Part shown: positions 33,400 through 45,671 of the stretch, in pieces
Layout: each line of letters opens with the position of its first letter
Position numbering within the stretch: the stretch's first letter is position 1
Translations under genes and position numbers: made by a program
Notes under the pieces: generated by a model
What the model was told of the DNA's origin: nothing
What the model saw: the letters and a program-made list of their open reading frames with translations, nothing else
The model's database searches: none
NCBI RefSeq assembly: GCF_046630445.1
Contig: NC_092337.1
Span: 361,142,001-361,206,000 of the forward strand
Length of the DNA: 64,000 nt
From: Rutidosis leptorrhynchoides
Taxonomy: Eukaryota > Streptophyta > Magnoliopsida > Asterales > Asteraceae
Direction: 5' to 3'

Positions 33400-36300
33400 T
33401 CATACATCGCCATGGGTACCTACATTCGTTATCGGTCCCTTAAACCAATATCGTGCACTCAATAACCAATACGAAACCACGATAATAAAAAGACCACCAA
33501 CTGCCACTGGTGTATAGTTAAGAGTCTGATCGGTAATAGGGTACGCGACTGGCAAAGAAAATAGTATAGAAATGGTAACGACCCAAAGAACTGCGATCCA
33601 ACCAATGATGATACCGTATTTACCTAAATTGAAGGGCCCGGGTACAAATGATTTTCGAGCCAAAGTGACTCTAAAGAATATTGGTAATGCGTAGGCTATG
33701 TACAACCCGATTACTGCTATTGAAGTCATGGCTTGAAATGCCACTATGCTCCCAAGCGACTGCAAATTCGCAACAAATCATAGTCAGCATCAACTTTTAA
33801 TACTACTTTATAGCATTTTTTTTTTCCATTTTTTTTTCTTTTTGTAAAATATTTTTTCTTAGACCAACGCCTAAGGTTGCAAAAATCGCTACTCGGGAGT
33901 ACTTAGGACTTTTGAGGGAGTAATCGTCTAATTGGGGAGTAATCGGATTGGACTTTTTATATACTCCCTCCGTCCCAAAATAATTGTTCCGTTTGACTTT
34001 TCAAAGTCTTTCTTTTTAAACTTTGACTTAAATTTTTTTTATTTGTGCTATATAATATTTGATTAAAATTATATGAATGAATTCAGTTTTGAAATGTGTT
34101 TTCATTGGTATAACTTGTACCAAATATTATGTACCACAATCAAAAATATTTAAAGTCAAAGTTATACTGCCACTTGAGTCCAGAGCTAGCTAATTATCCC
34201 CGAAATGCGTTGGGGCACAGCAGTTGATTACTTGAGTAGATAGGGGTAAAGCACCGTTTTAAAATAGTCAAAGCGAGATAGTAATTTTAGAACAAATGGA
34301 GTATTTAAGTAATAAATTTTAAAATTATACGTGTAAATATACAAAAATCCTTAAACATAAACATAAACGTTAACATAACTGTCTGGAAACATAAACATAA
34401 TCTTCATTTGTTCAAAACTCTAAATATCTAATTTAATTTCACTTTAAAATGTCAACCAATATTGAATTTGACTGATTAAATCCGCCTTTGACCAACTAAA
34501 TGCGATTTTGACCCATTGACATACGTTGACCAATTAACTACTCGTATTTATCTATTTTTGAACAAATACGTCAGGCAACATTAAGGTTTTTTAGATGATC
34601 GTTTGTTCAAGAATGTATATACAACACAGTGATCACATACCGTAAGGGCCATGCAGAAAGCTATGAACGCTGAGAGCCAAACAGCGTAAATAGGGACCTC
34701 CTGTTGGTTAACTTTATGCCATAACGATGATAATGGCATCGCACCATCTCTTGAAAACGCATAAACCATCCTGCAACACAGACAAGATCTTAAGAACTGT
34801 GTATGTTTCAATTTGTATGTGTTCTGTTTTTTTTTTTTTTTTTTTTTTGAAAGGAAAAAAAAAGTACCTGGAATTGCTTGTGAGCGAGCTCATGCCGCAG
34901 AAGAAAATGGCGACAGAAACAACGAGCAAACAAATGATACCGCCAGTACCACTACCAAACCGACTTTTAAAAGCTTGGTAGAATATTTCTGCAATGGCGT
35001 AACCGCCAGCATCGTTTTGTTTGTTTAATAGATGTGAAATGTCAGTAACTGCAAATGTTATACCGATCAAATAACCCCAACCAACAATTATTGATATTCC
35101 GATGGCACTAATAATTCCCTTCGGCCCGTTTATATCAGCACTCTTTGTTTCCTCAGACTGAAACCAAAAAAGTAACCGAAACATAAGCAAGGTACTCTAC
35201 TAGAACTGCTAAATGGAGGTAGCAAAGTCGACCCATTTAGTTAAGAATGAATTGTCTCATTTTTCATGTTATATATAATCTCAAACGGGTCAGATGGGTA
35301 AAATAATAGAAGACCTTAAACGGAAACAGGGTCAAGGGGGGTTGAAAATCACCCGAAGTGTATTTTTACTGAACTGTATCTCTATCATTTTATTTGCAAG
35401 ATTAAGATTTTTATCATAACAATGCAAATATTATTGACAAACTATTACACTAGTTATATAGAGAATACAAAAAAATTTGGATATTAAGTGTTGTGGGTCA
35501 ACCAAAAAAACAACCCTTTTGATGCATATTGACTGGTCCCCCCTTATTATTGATTTGTTATGTCACCTCTGTTTTGAGTCTTTGAGACAGTAGATATTTA
35601 ATATTTATTAATATTTATATTAATTGAAATTGTACTACTCCATGACACCTGCTAAATAAACATGGCAATGTAGACCCATTAACTTTTGACTGGGTAGATT
35701 CAGTTGATAGTTTCTCTCTAGTCGGTTGATTGGGTAAAAACCAAAAATAGCTAAAAAGTTAACATACTCAATCGCATAAAATACATTGCAAACAATTGAC
35801 AGTCTTCCCAAATATTAGTAATTTGAGTTGTGACCCAAACCCATTTTGACATGTTCCCCAACCACCCGTACAGAATCAGCCAAATAACACCGAAAAGAGA
35901 ACTAACCATATGAGCAGAGGCATCATACCCTGTCAAAGTATACTGGCTCATAAGCAATCCAATTAGAAATATGTACGGTTTACTACTAATTCCCGCATCA
36001 TTCTCAGTATTAAAATGTGTAAACACAAACTTAGCGCTAGCCCTTTCTGTTGCAACTACGGGTATACAAATCATTAGAAAAAATACACCAATAATATTCC
36101 AAACGGCTGCTAATTGTCCAAAAAACGATAACCACGAAATCGGAAGGCTGTTTATTATAGCGTGTATAAGAAGAATGCCGCCGTGTATAGCAAGAACTAT
36201 ATACTTTGAAGCCACGTATCCACCTCCGTTTTGGCCACCCGTACTCAGAAGAATTATTACTTCGATTAATTGAGCGAGTGAAAAGTTGATACTTGTTGTC

Positions 36301-37965
36301 ACAGCCCACTGTATTCATATCATACACATTATCAAAAGATTAGTGATTAAGTATGTCAAGTTTATCCTTTTATGAGCACAAGATATATAGTTTTTTTAGT
36401 ACCTGTCCTACAATGTTGTACCTGAAATAAATAAAAAATAAAAAATTAGAGGATAAAGAGTTATAGACACATGAACTTATTTACAGAAATTATATATGGA
36501 TTATGATTCTGTTTATCAACAAATATCTCATTATAATACAGATATTACCACATGTTTTGAACCCGGAAGAGTTACATGACCCACGACCCGTACTAAGCCA
36601 TTTTGGCCCAGACATCGGGTCAAAGATCTACGTTTTGGGTTCTCATTGCAACTTTTATAATATTAGAGACTTGTACTGTTTTCATGTGCCATTTTAGGTA
36701 GAAATTTCCTTTATTTATTCACAATTTAGAATTCTAACTTATGGCCAAACTTGCCAAAAAGTAGCATCCTCTTTTGTAAGGACTCATTACATGCCTAAAA
36801 AAAGTCAAGTCATTAAACTTCTATTTTATTTTATTTTTTGCTCTCATCATGTGTTTTTCCCCTATCTTTGTACAGAATGCAAATAGCATGTGTTTCATAT
36901 ATTGTAATACTACTAAGTACTAGTACTACCTATAACCTCACAAACCTCAAATTCATCATTTATATACACAAGTACTTTTTTTTTTTTTTTTTTGTTCTAC
37001 TACAAAAGAAACAAAAATAGTACAAGTAAAACTTCTAAACACAAAACACACATTAGTCCATCATCATTATACTTATACCTAACTTCTAAACACAAAACAC
37101 ACATTAGTCCATCATCATTATACTTATACCTAACTTTATATAATCTACGCCGTTACATGTCAGACGATATGCGCAGTCGCGGAACTTGAACCCGACCAAG
37201 CAGGGGTAACATAGTGACGGGAGGATAAACACTAAAAAATCTTATTTATTAGTAGTATATTTTTTTTTCTTTTTTAGTGTAAAAAAAATTTCCCGAAAAA
37301 ATCAGATGGGGCGAGTACCCCTCCGGAATACCTTAAGTTACGCCCCTGCATACGCGATTCGTTTATAGATTTAAAATCGCACGCAATCTTGTGTAACCAT
37401 AAACGTATGGAATTTTCTAACGACAACTTAAAGGGCTGCAATTAGCGTGCATAAAAGTGTGAGTGTAATTAGTGATAAAGTAAAATAGTTAAAATTATAA
37501 TACCAGCCAGTAATCCAAGAAGCAAAGGGAGCCCAATTAGTGCCAGCAAGTTTAGCACTCCAATAATAAAGACCACCAGAAGTTGGATAAGAAGAACAAA
37601 TTTCAGCCATTGATAAACCAACAGCCATTGTAAACAAACCTGCAACTAACCATCCGTACACTAACACTACTGGCCCACCAAAATTCAACCCACTATTATA
37701 TAGTGTTGTTATTCCTGTTAGTACCGATATTATCGAAAATGAAAACGCAAAATTTGACAACACCCTGCAACCAATTTCACAAAAAGATTCAAACTTTTTA
37801 ATTAATTTAATCAATGGATTAAAATTTAAAAAAGATTTTGTTGATATAATATACTAATACTTACGAGAGATCACGCTTGAGTTCTTGTTTGTATCCCAAT
37901 TCGTTTAAACGAGAGTGGCCTGAATCTTTTGATGATGTAATTGGGATCCCATTTTGTGATACCAT
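33400..37965 (-). CDS. BAT1: Amino acid permease, BAT1/GABP type (7 exons, intact)
   Basis: Coding exons on minus: 37965-37865, 37764-37504, 36421-36403, 36308-35907, 35157-34868, 34770-34641, 33759-33400; 1563 nt, 520 residues, all introns GT-AG. Start MVSQNG lies before the conserved GYKQELKRDLS; stop TGA at 33402-33400. Family blocks in order: ISVLTGITTLYNSGL, MAEICSSYPTSGGLYYWSA, ASWITGWYNIVGQWAV (joined across the 19-nt exon 3), LLSTGGQNGGGYVASK, MSQYTLTGYDASAHMSEETK, GGYAIAEIFYQAFKSRFGSG, AYAFSRDGAMPLSSLWHKVN, FVPGPFNLGKY and SLPVAYPIT. It is an APC-superfamily carrier with about twelve membrane segments. The Arabidopsis homologue (BAT1/GABP) moves amino acids including GABA and is reported in mitochondria; substrate here is inference. 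Intron sizes about 100, 1082, 94, 749, 97 and 881 bp. The only intact host gene seen. Confidence 0.95.
33964..34300. mobile_element. Stowaway-like MITE in intron 6
   Basis: Inverted ends CTCCCTCCGTCCCAAAAT (from 33964) and the complement of a diverged version ending CAAATGGAG (to 34300), each flanked by TA (33962-33963, 34301-34302). This is the classic mariner-type MITE terminus. About 337 bp, no coding capacity, wholly intronic. Confidence 0.7.
34828..34849 (+). repeat. Poly-T run in intron 5
   Basis: Run of about 22 T (A-rich on the coding strand), followed by a short A run that abuts the exon 5 donor region at 34866-34867. Confidence 0.85.
36403..36421 (-). other. BAT1: 19-nt micro-exon of BAT1
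   Basis: Encodes the end of Trp plus YNIVGQ. It is preceded by TTTATTTCAG and followed by GTACTAAA. Without it the frame is lost and the conserved segment is missing, so inclusion is required. Confidence 0.9.
37030..37131. repeat. 51-bp tandem duplication in intron 2
   Basis: Two identical copies of a 51-bp unit beginning AACTTCTAAACACAAAACAC, head to tail. Recent, since no differences are seen. Confidence 0.9.
37200..37349. mobile_element. Small inverted-repeat element in intron 2
   Basis: Ends GCAGGGGTAAC (37200-37210) and GTTACGCCCCTGC (37337-37349) are near-perfect inverted repeats about 150 bp apart. No clear target duplication. A MITE or a fragment of one. Confidence 0.45.
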
Positions 37966-39813
37966 TTTCACATTAAAAAAAAAAAAAACAAACAAATCTA
38001 TTTTTTTTGGGGAAGCGTGCTGGATTTTGAGAAATTTTAGTGTTTTTATTGATGATGTGTGTTGTTGAGTTTGAGTGTATGAAGCTCAGATTCTCATTTC
38101 ATGAATGAATCTTTAATTGGGTTGTGTTATTAAAGAAGAGATATGATATCATATCATATATGAAATGAAATAGTAGTAATAAATAAATATTTGATGAACA
38201 AGAATATATGCATATTCTATGGTGTGGAATCATATTAATTAATATTAATATTAATATTAAATTAATATCAATATCAATATCATATCAATATTTAATATTT
38301 AATACTATATATTAATATCAAATTAAATTAATTGTAGGTTTGGTCAAACAATGTGATTAAAGAAGGAACGTGATGCTGATAATAGGCCAACTTGACGTGG
38401 GAGAATTGAGGTTTGATTTATTCCATCGTTCACAAGTCTATATCCGTATTTTTCATTTTCACTAAACGACACAAAGTTTATTTCATACATTTTTTTTTTG
38501 AAACATTTGAATATATAAAAAATACTTAAGAAAAATTGAAGAGTTGACGATGATTTTTGCAACCACGTTGAAGTTATACTCATAATGTACCTACCCATTT
38601 GTTTTATTTTCTTATCATTCTTTACTACTAGTATTTTTAAATATGAATTTTACTAACGACGACTTTTAAGCTTGTCGTTGACGTGTATAAAATCACCGTC
38701 AATTACTTTTAAAATGGTAGTTATCAAGATTTACAACAATTCAAAAGACGTTAAAGATAGTCTTAAATGTTGTCGTTAACAAAATTATTTAATTATATTT
38801 ATATTATAATATTTTTGAAATAAGTCTATCTAATTTGGATTAGAGGTGTATGATTTGTATACTTTACTTTAAAAGTTAATGCTTCCTTGAAAAAATAACA
38901 TTGTGGTAGTAAAGAAAAGTGATGAGTTTAACATATATTTTATTTTTATGAAAAAATTAGTACGGAGTACACAATAGGAGCCACCCATAGAGAATAATTG
39001 ATTTACTTTGGAGATACCTAAAGAAACATCTCTCTTTCCTAATATGAGGAATATGGAACAAAGTAGTTTGTTACTCTTTCGTTCCACAGTCAAAGTTTCA
39101 TTCTCATAGCGTTACGAATAGGAATTTGCTAACATGTACGTCATGTTATACGCTATATGTATTTTATGAACACATAATTTTTATTATATATCAGAACTTG
39201 TAATTACCATAATCAAAATATAAAACTATTTAGATTTTGTTCAAGTGACCAACCCTAGTGGAGGTGTAGGTCTGGGGTTTAATCTTTGACAATGTCCTCA
39301 TGAGTTTAATTAAGGATTTACAATGAAATTTGTTTTACTTGACATCATGACATTTGAGTTTTTCAATGTCCGAAGTTTACTTGCTATGATGAATCAATGT
39401 TTCGTTCATTGGAGGGTTCCTCGTTACCAAGAAAAAAATATATTATATTATATAATATTATATTATATTATATTATCTATCTATATCTACATATGTGTGT
39501 AACATAAAAAAGGTAAGTAAAACGTTTTAAGTTATTTTTTCTCCTATATTATATTTTAGTATCTGGGAATGGTAGGTTAATAATAAAATCGAAAAGGAAA
39601 GAGTAATTGATTCACTTAATCATTCCTACGTCTTATGACCAAATAAAGTTTATGTGGTGTTTATTCCTGTATTAGCGGTTGTAAACGTGTGACACCTAAA
39701 TAAAGATTCTCATGACTTTTTCGTGTAACTAAAAAGTAGTGTAAGGTAAATCTTTGGTTTTTTCTAGAATATTTTATTCTTAATTCTTAATCTAATTAAA
39801 ATAAATAACTATA
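37966..39813 (-). promoter_or_regulatory. Upstream region of BAT1, no gene
   Basis: About 1.85 kb 5' of the permease start. Holds a poly-A run (37975-37988), stretched ATATC/AATATT repeats (38140-38330), a MITE-like element at 38654-38778 and an AT-rich tract at 39440-39485. No ORF with protein features; no TATA box can be assigned with confidence. Confidence 0.5.
38654..38778. mobile_element. MITE-like inverted repeat upstream of BAT1
   Basis: TAACGACGACTTTTAAG (38654-38670) pairs with CTTAAATGTTGTCGTTA (38762-38778) as diverged terminal inverted repeats around 91 bp of non-coding sequence. No target duplication was verified, so the superfamily is open. Confidence 0.5.
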
Positions 39814-40594
39814 TTGATAGTCTCCCCCCCTTTCGGCACAACAATGATCACTTCGTCGACAATCATTCACAAAGCAAATGCCGAATAATGATCCGCATAT
39901 CCGATTAGCTCGTGTAGCGCATCACATGTGTTCCTCACATGCTGCATAAATAAACGCGCCACAATGCTCAGCGCGCGAAACAGCGGTTAGCGCAATGACA
40001 TGAAGCCTGCAAATACTGGGTTGACGTATAGTCTGTCAGAAAGCGCTGTAGTTTGCAGGGTGTACGTGGCAGATAAGAATCAGACCCCGACAGAATGCTT
40101 TTTACTTTTGTCGGTCCCTCATGCAAGGAAGTAATGTTAGGACAGACCGCGATCCCTTGCGCTTATTACGTGGCACTAATGGACAAAGGAGGATTACACT
40201 ATAAATAAGAGGCTCAAGTCACGATATCAAGGGAGATGAAAATTCATCCAGACTTGCACATATACTATTTTTGCTATAAAAAGCACAACAGATATACCCG
40301 CGCTACTCCCATAGCGCGACCTTACCCGCGCTACCGGACTCATAACATATCACTAGACTTGTTTACGGTCAACAAGTAACGTTCCATGAACATAAACCCT
40401 AGGACCCATCCCGAGCCATCAATAACCGGCTATCCCGTTGATGGTGGGTCGACGTTTAATCACCCATGTCGAGATCCTCATCTCACATTTGGTTATTCAC
40501 GGTACACCGGACCAGAGTGTTAAACTCGAATGACCCTTAAGTCCCCCTTTAATTGTTGTCAAGCATGACCGAACCCGACATATCCATTCTATGC
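39814..40594 (+). mobile_element. LTR-like fragment, unclassified
   Basis: GC content rises sharply relative to neighbours. TATAAATAAG at 40200-40209 looks like a promoter TATA box, and repeated GCGCGA/CCCGCGCTA words follow. Composition and a possible TG start at 39814 suggest a gypsy-type LTR or leader. The right end is cut at about 40595 where LARD-related sequence begins. No coding. Confidence 0.4.
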
Positions 40595-41686
40595 TTGATC
40601 AAGAATCATGAAAGGTTTGAACGCGGATTGTAATCGTCAAGTTACAAATGAGGTTTAAGATGAACTCAAGTGGCAAATTTGAAGAAATGTTTAGTTTCAT
40701 ATGTTATAATCAATATTTTATTTCATTTTAATTGTCCAATGTTGGCAGTCCACAGTTAGCAGTCCACAATTAGTAATTCAATAATTCATATATATAGTTT
40801 ATTATATAATATTCGAATTAATTAATACGTATCGTGACCCATTGTATACATGTCTCAGACTCGATCACAACTCAAAGTATATCTATTATTTTAGAATCAA
40901 CCTCAACCCTGTATAGCTAACTCAAGTATTACTGCATATAGAGTGTCTATAGTTATTCCAAATAATAGATATAGATGCGTCGATATGATATGTCAAAACT
41001 TTGTATACGTGTCCCGATATTTAAAGTGCGTAAAATAAATAACAGAAATTAAATGACGATAAATAAAATTGCGAGAATATAAATTGCGATAATTAAATTG
41101 CGATAAATAAAATGTAATCAGTTAGCTAGGACAGTTAGCTGGAAACAGTTAGCGTGGATTCTTAACAAAATTTCTCATAATTAATTTGTTTGTTTCTAAC
41201 AAATTTTATTTGTCCAATATTTTCTTCATTATGCCACTTGTCGGATTCTGATAGGTCAAAATCCAAATATGAAATTGAATGAAAATGGTTATTCTGCGGT
41301 GAACGGATACGTATATCGGTGGATGTAAGTAGGATAGTAAATGACTGTTGAATCAGATTTGAAAAAATGTACAGTGTAACTTATTAAGGTGAAATCTAAA
41401 TATTCCTCGGGTATTACCTACCCGTTAAAATATTTTCACCATTAACAGTTTGTACAAGAGAATTTTTAATTACAATCTTTATGAAAACATATATACATAT
41501 ATATTTTCTTCAGATGTAATATGGATTTAATGAGTTAATATGATATTAATCTCATTTGCTTTTCGGTTTGAGCTAGAGTAAATAATCTCTAAGACTTTAG
41601 AGATTACATAATCGTCGCTTAATAGTTCTCCAATGAAATTATGAATCAATACTTCATCGTTGATTCTTATTAATACTCCTTGGTAT

Positions 41687-42193
41687 CTATGGTACGTACG
41701 ACGTTGTTGCTCGAGGTACAGATTGTGATGTTGAGGCGTGTAATGCGGATGTTGTTGGTGGTGGTACTGTTGGTGCCGGTGATGTTGCTGAAGCTGGTAA
41801 GTTTTGCACCATATTTTCCAAATTGATTACTCGAGCGTGAAGCTCGTTGACTTCTTCCATTATTCCGGGATGATTGTCGGTCAGAACGAGCGGATGAATA
41901 AGGTTTAGAATTGTGGATAGAATATAATCGTGTTGGGCTACTCTAGAAATGAGGCTGAAAATGGTGTTTCGGACAGGTTTGCCGGTAAGTGCTTCAGGTT
42001 CTTCGTCAAGAGGGCAATTTGGTTGGTGGAAATGATCGTCTTCTTCGCGTCTCCATTGATTAAGTCGATTACGAACCCATCAGATGAATTGAGGATGGCT
42101 GGTTGGTTGATTCATTCTGGTGACACTGCTTTCGGAGCTCGAGTGATACTCCATATCGGGATCCGAGGGACTTGAACTAGTGGCGAATTCCAT
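41687..42193 (-). pseudogene. Leader ORF, LARD-related copy, one stop
   Basis: From ATG 42193 (MEFATSSSPSDPDMEY) to TAG at 41689-41687, 169 codons in one frame interrupted only by TGA at 42082-42080. Contains EEPEALTGKPVRNTIFSLIS and the coiled coil MEEVNELHARVINLENMVQ, then a Thr/Pro/Ser-rich tail. Same architecture as 5760-6206. The stop falls within the same short segment as the stop in that copy (before or after WVRN). Role unknown. Confidence 0.6.
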
Positions 42194-42579
42194 TTCGTAC
42201 GATTGAATAAAGAATTTTTCGACATGAAATGATTCCCGGCTATCGGATGGTATTCTAATTACATAGAATATCTATAGAACAAAAGATTTCGTAGATTACG
42301 GATGAATTTACGGAATATGTCAGGCAAGTCTACAGTAACAGATGCGCTAAGATATGAATTATCAGATACGCTAAGATATGAACTTTGTCTATACACTATC
42401 TATGCAATAGAGGCAGTAAGACGTGTCTAGGCTTAAGGATGATAAGCAAGTAATTTTCGGCACGAAATGATAAGCAAAACTTTTGACATGCAGACACGGT
42501 CGAAGTCCAGACTCACAAATGCATCTAAACAACTATCAGTTAGACACACTAATGCAAGAACTGGTTCGCTAAGACCACC

Positions 42580-42591
42580 GCTCTGATACCA
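42580..42591 (-). other. Primer binding site, LARD-related copy
   Basis: Minus-strand TGGTATCAGAGC, two bases inside the LTR end at 42594. Confidence 0.92.
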
Positions 42592-44167
42592 CATGAGACA
42601 ACCCGTCCTAATCCATAAGGACGAATACAATAACATATGATTACATTGCGAGGTTCTGATCTCTATATGATACATTTTATAAACATTGCATTCGTTTTTA
42701 AAAGACAAACTTCCATTGCATCGAAAGTTGACAGGTATGCATATCCTTTCATAATATATTTAAGCTATGAATGACTTAATATTAATCTTGATGAACTCAA
42801 CGACTCGAATGCAACGTCTTTTGAAATATGTCATGAATGACTCCAAGTAATATCTCTAAAATGAGCAAATGCACAGCGGAATATTTCTTTCATACCTGAG
42901 AATAAACATGCTTTAAAGTGTCAACCAAAAGGTTGGTGAGTTCATAGGTTTATCGTAATCAATCATTTTCATAATTTTAATAGACCACAAGATTTCATAT
43001 TTCAATTTCTTATAAACTTAATCTCATATCAGGCATTTCGCAAACTGCATAGAGATAAAAATCATTCATATGGTGAACACCTGGTAACCGACCTTAACAA
43101 GATGCATATAGAATATCCCCATCATTCCGGGACTCCCTTCGGACATGATAAATTCGAAGTACTAAAGCATCCGGTACTTTGGATGAGGCTTGTTGGGCCC
43201 AATAGATCTATCTTTAGGATTCGCGTTAATTAGGGTGTCTGTTCCCTAATTCTTAGATTACCAGACTAAAAAGGGGCATATTCGGTTTAATAATCCAGCC
43301 ATATAATGTAGTTTCGATTACTTGTGTCTATTTCGTAAAACATTTTTAAAAGCAGCGCATGTATTCTCAGTCCCAAAAATATATATTGCAAAAGCATTTA
43401 AAAGGGGAGCAAATGAAACTCACTATACTGTATTTTGTAGTAAAAATACATATGACGGCATTGAACAACTGAACAATGTAGGGTTGGCCTCGGATTCACG
43501 AACCTATATCATTTGTATATATATTAAAACATGTAATCGTAATCGAATAAATTCATATATTTTTAGTTATATATTATGATTAATATTTATATATGATTTT
43601 TATTAATACTTATAATGTATTATAATGCTTATTTGATATATAATAAAACATATTATTATAAAATTATAGTACACTTATATATATATAAATATCTTTTGTT
43701 TTAAAAAAATAATTATAATATTACTGGGTTAAGGATAATAATAATAATAATAGTTTTAATAGAATTCTTAATAGTCAGTTAAATGGTAATATTAATATCA
43801 TCGTTAAATGAGAATTCTATTAATAATAATCATATTAAGACTAATATTAAAGAAAAATAATAATTTGTATTATTTTCATATTGATAATAATAATATTAAT
43901 AATTTTTATCTTAGTAATATTTATAATACATATACTAATAATAATGACAATTCTAACATTTTAGTAATAATATTTTTAGTGATATTGGTAAGGATAACAA
44001 TAATAATCTTATCAGTATAAATGACGGTATAATAACAATATTCTTAATAATAATAATAATAATACTTGTAATAATCTAATAACATTAATAATACTTATAA
44101 AAATTACTAATGATAATAATGTTTCTAATACATCTAAATCTAAACATGATAATAATATTGATTATAA

Positions 44168-44170
44168 TAC

Positions 44171-44245
<75 letters not shown>
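44168..44245. repeat. AAT microsatellite at LTR breakpoint
   Basis: (AAT)n then (GAT)n; the LTR homology stops here and element C sequence begins. In the related LTR at 62116-62190 an AAT array is at the matching place, so the break occurred in or beside the repeat. Confidence 0.75.
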
Positions 44246-44248
<3 letters not shown>

Positions 44249-45651
44249 TGATGATGATGTGCGAGCGAAGGGGTACGAAATATACTTATTTTTAATATGA
44301 AATACGGCGAAATATGATACAAGTTTACACAAGTTATTTATTTATTTATAGAGTGGAATATACCTAAACATTGCTACAACACTTATAGGCAGTGTACCTA
44401 ATCGTAGAGTAGTGTAGTTTTTAGTAAGTCCGATTCGTTCCACAGGGAGCTAGTGATACGTATTATATTTTTAACAACTATATTTGTATAAAATATATAT
44501 AATTATATATATTAATATTATTATAAAAGGGGGTTTTACCGTTTAATGACCGGTTTATCGATTTTATATTTTAAGCGTAAAGATAAATGACGATAATATA
44601 AATGATAGAATTTAAATTGTGATAAAGTAAATTGCAGTAATTAAAATGACAGTAAATAAAGGTACGATGAAATATGAAATAAAAGTATTATGCTTATTTA
44701 AACTTCCGTAATCATGATGTTTGACGTTTTTATTAATTGTTACCCGGGTTAATTGTCCTTTGTCCTGGATTATTTGATACCTATTTGCTTTTTGTCCATA
44801 ATAGTCCATCGGTCATAATTATAAAATGCTCGTCAAATTAACCTTATTCCCGAAGTCAAATATTCCAACTAATTAGGGATTCGAACTGTAACAAGGTTTT
44901 AATACTTTGTTTAATGATTACACCAGGTTATCGACTGCGTGTAATCCAAGGTTTTAATACTTTGTTAACAATTACACCAATTATCCTTGTATGTAATCCA
45001 CCCCTGTTTTAATTAGTCCATGATACATTAATTTATTCACTTTGGCCATAATTAATAATCAATTACCCAATCCTATTGATTAATTAAATGATTATAAACG
45101 ATGTCGAATAAACGTCACTAAATAGGACATTCGTAATCAATTTAATAATTATTAGATTAACTAATTTGAAGACAGGTTCGACAGGTTCTAATGAGTTGTC
45201 ATTCAATTAGACAATACCCCTACCTATTAATAGTCAATAGTCCAATGTTCACAAGTGTCGGTCTTTTGTCCAAACCCGAATTATGGTACAAAATCCAATA
45301 ACTCCGTCTTAATATTTAGTCTAACATCACGATTACTTTGGCTCAAATAAGCATAATAATAACTTAGTTACGAGACATTAAATTAAAAAGGAAGAACATA
45401 GCTTACAGTGGTGATTAATTGCATAGCGTTACACGGACAGAATTTCGACTTACAAAATCTTAAAACATTTCTTACAATAACCCAATTATTATTAATCTTA
45501 AATTAAACTTAAAATTATAAATATAAATATATATAATTTGATCAGAGGAAAGAAAGGAAAAAGATATATATAAACTCGTCGAATTCGCTGGCTTTTATAG
45601 GACCTGGCCACCATTTCCCTGCCATGCAATCGCATGGGAATAAGGCAGCCA

Positions 45652-45671
45652 GGCCATGCGATCGCATGGCC
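45652..45671. repeat. Perfect 20-bp palindrome
   Basis: GGCCATGCGATCGCATGGCC is self-complementary over all 20 bases. A diverged relative, GCCATGCAATCGCATGG, lies at about 45621-45637. Located just upstream of the TATA-like box on minus. Confidence 0.9.

Larger units (their letters stand above)
40595..44246 (-). mobile_element. LARD-related element, 5' part (LTR, primer site, leader ORF)
   Basis: In minus orientation: partial 5' LTR 44246-42594 (ends TTGTCTCA), primer site, leader ORF, then interior homologous to 5350-about 7400 of the LARD. Both outer ends are broken: the LTR stops in an AAT array near 44246 and the interior stops near 40595. No target duplication. The second, older sample of the LARD family interior. 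Confidence 0.8.

Noticed and set aside
33179-33465. Two open frames downstream of the permease
   Set aside because: They run across the poly(A)-tailed insertion and its duplicated flanks; no protein features.
39440-39485. TATTA-rich tract as matrix attachment or origin
   Set aside because: Only AT richness supports it, common throughout the window.
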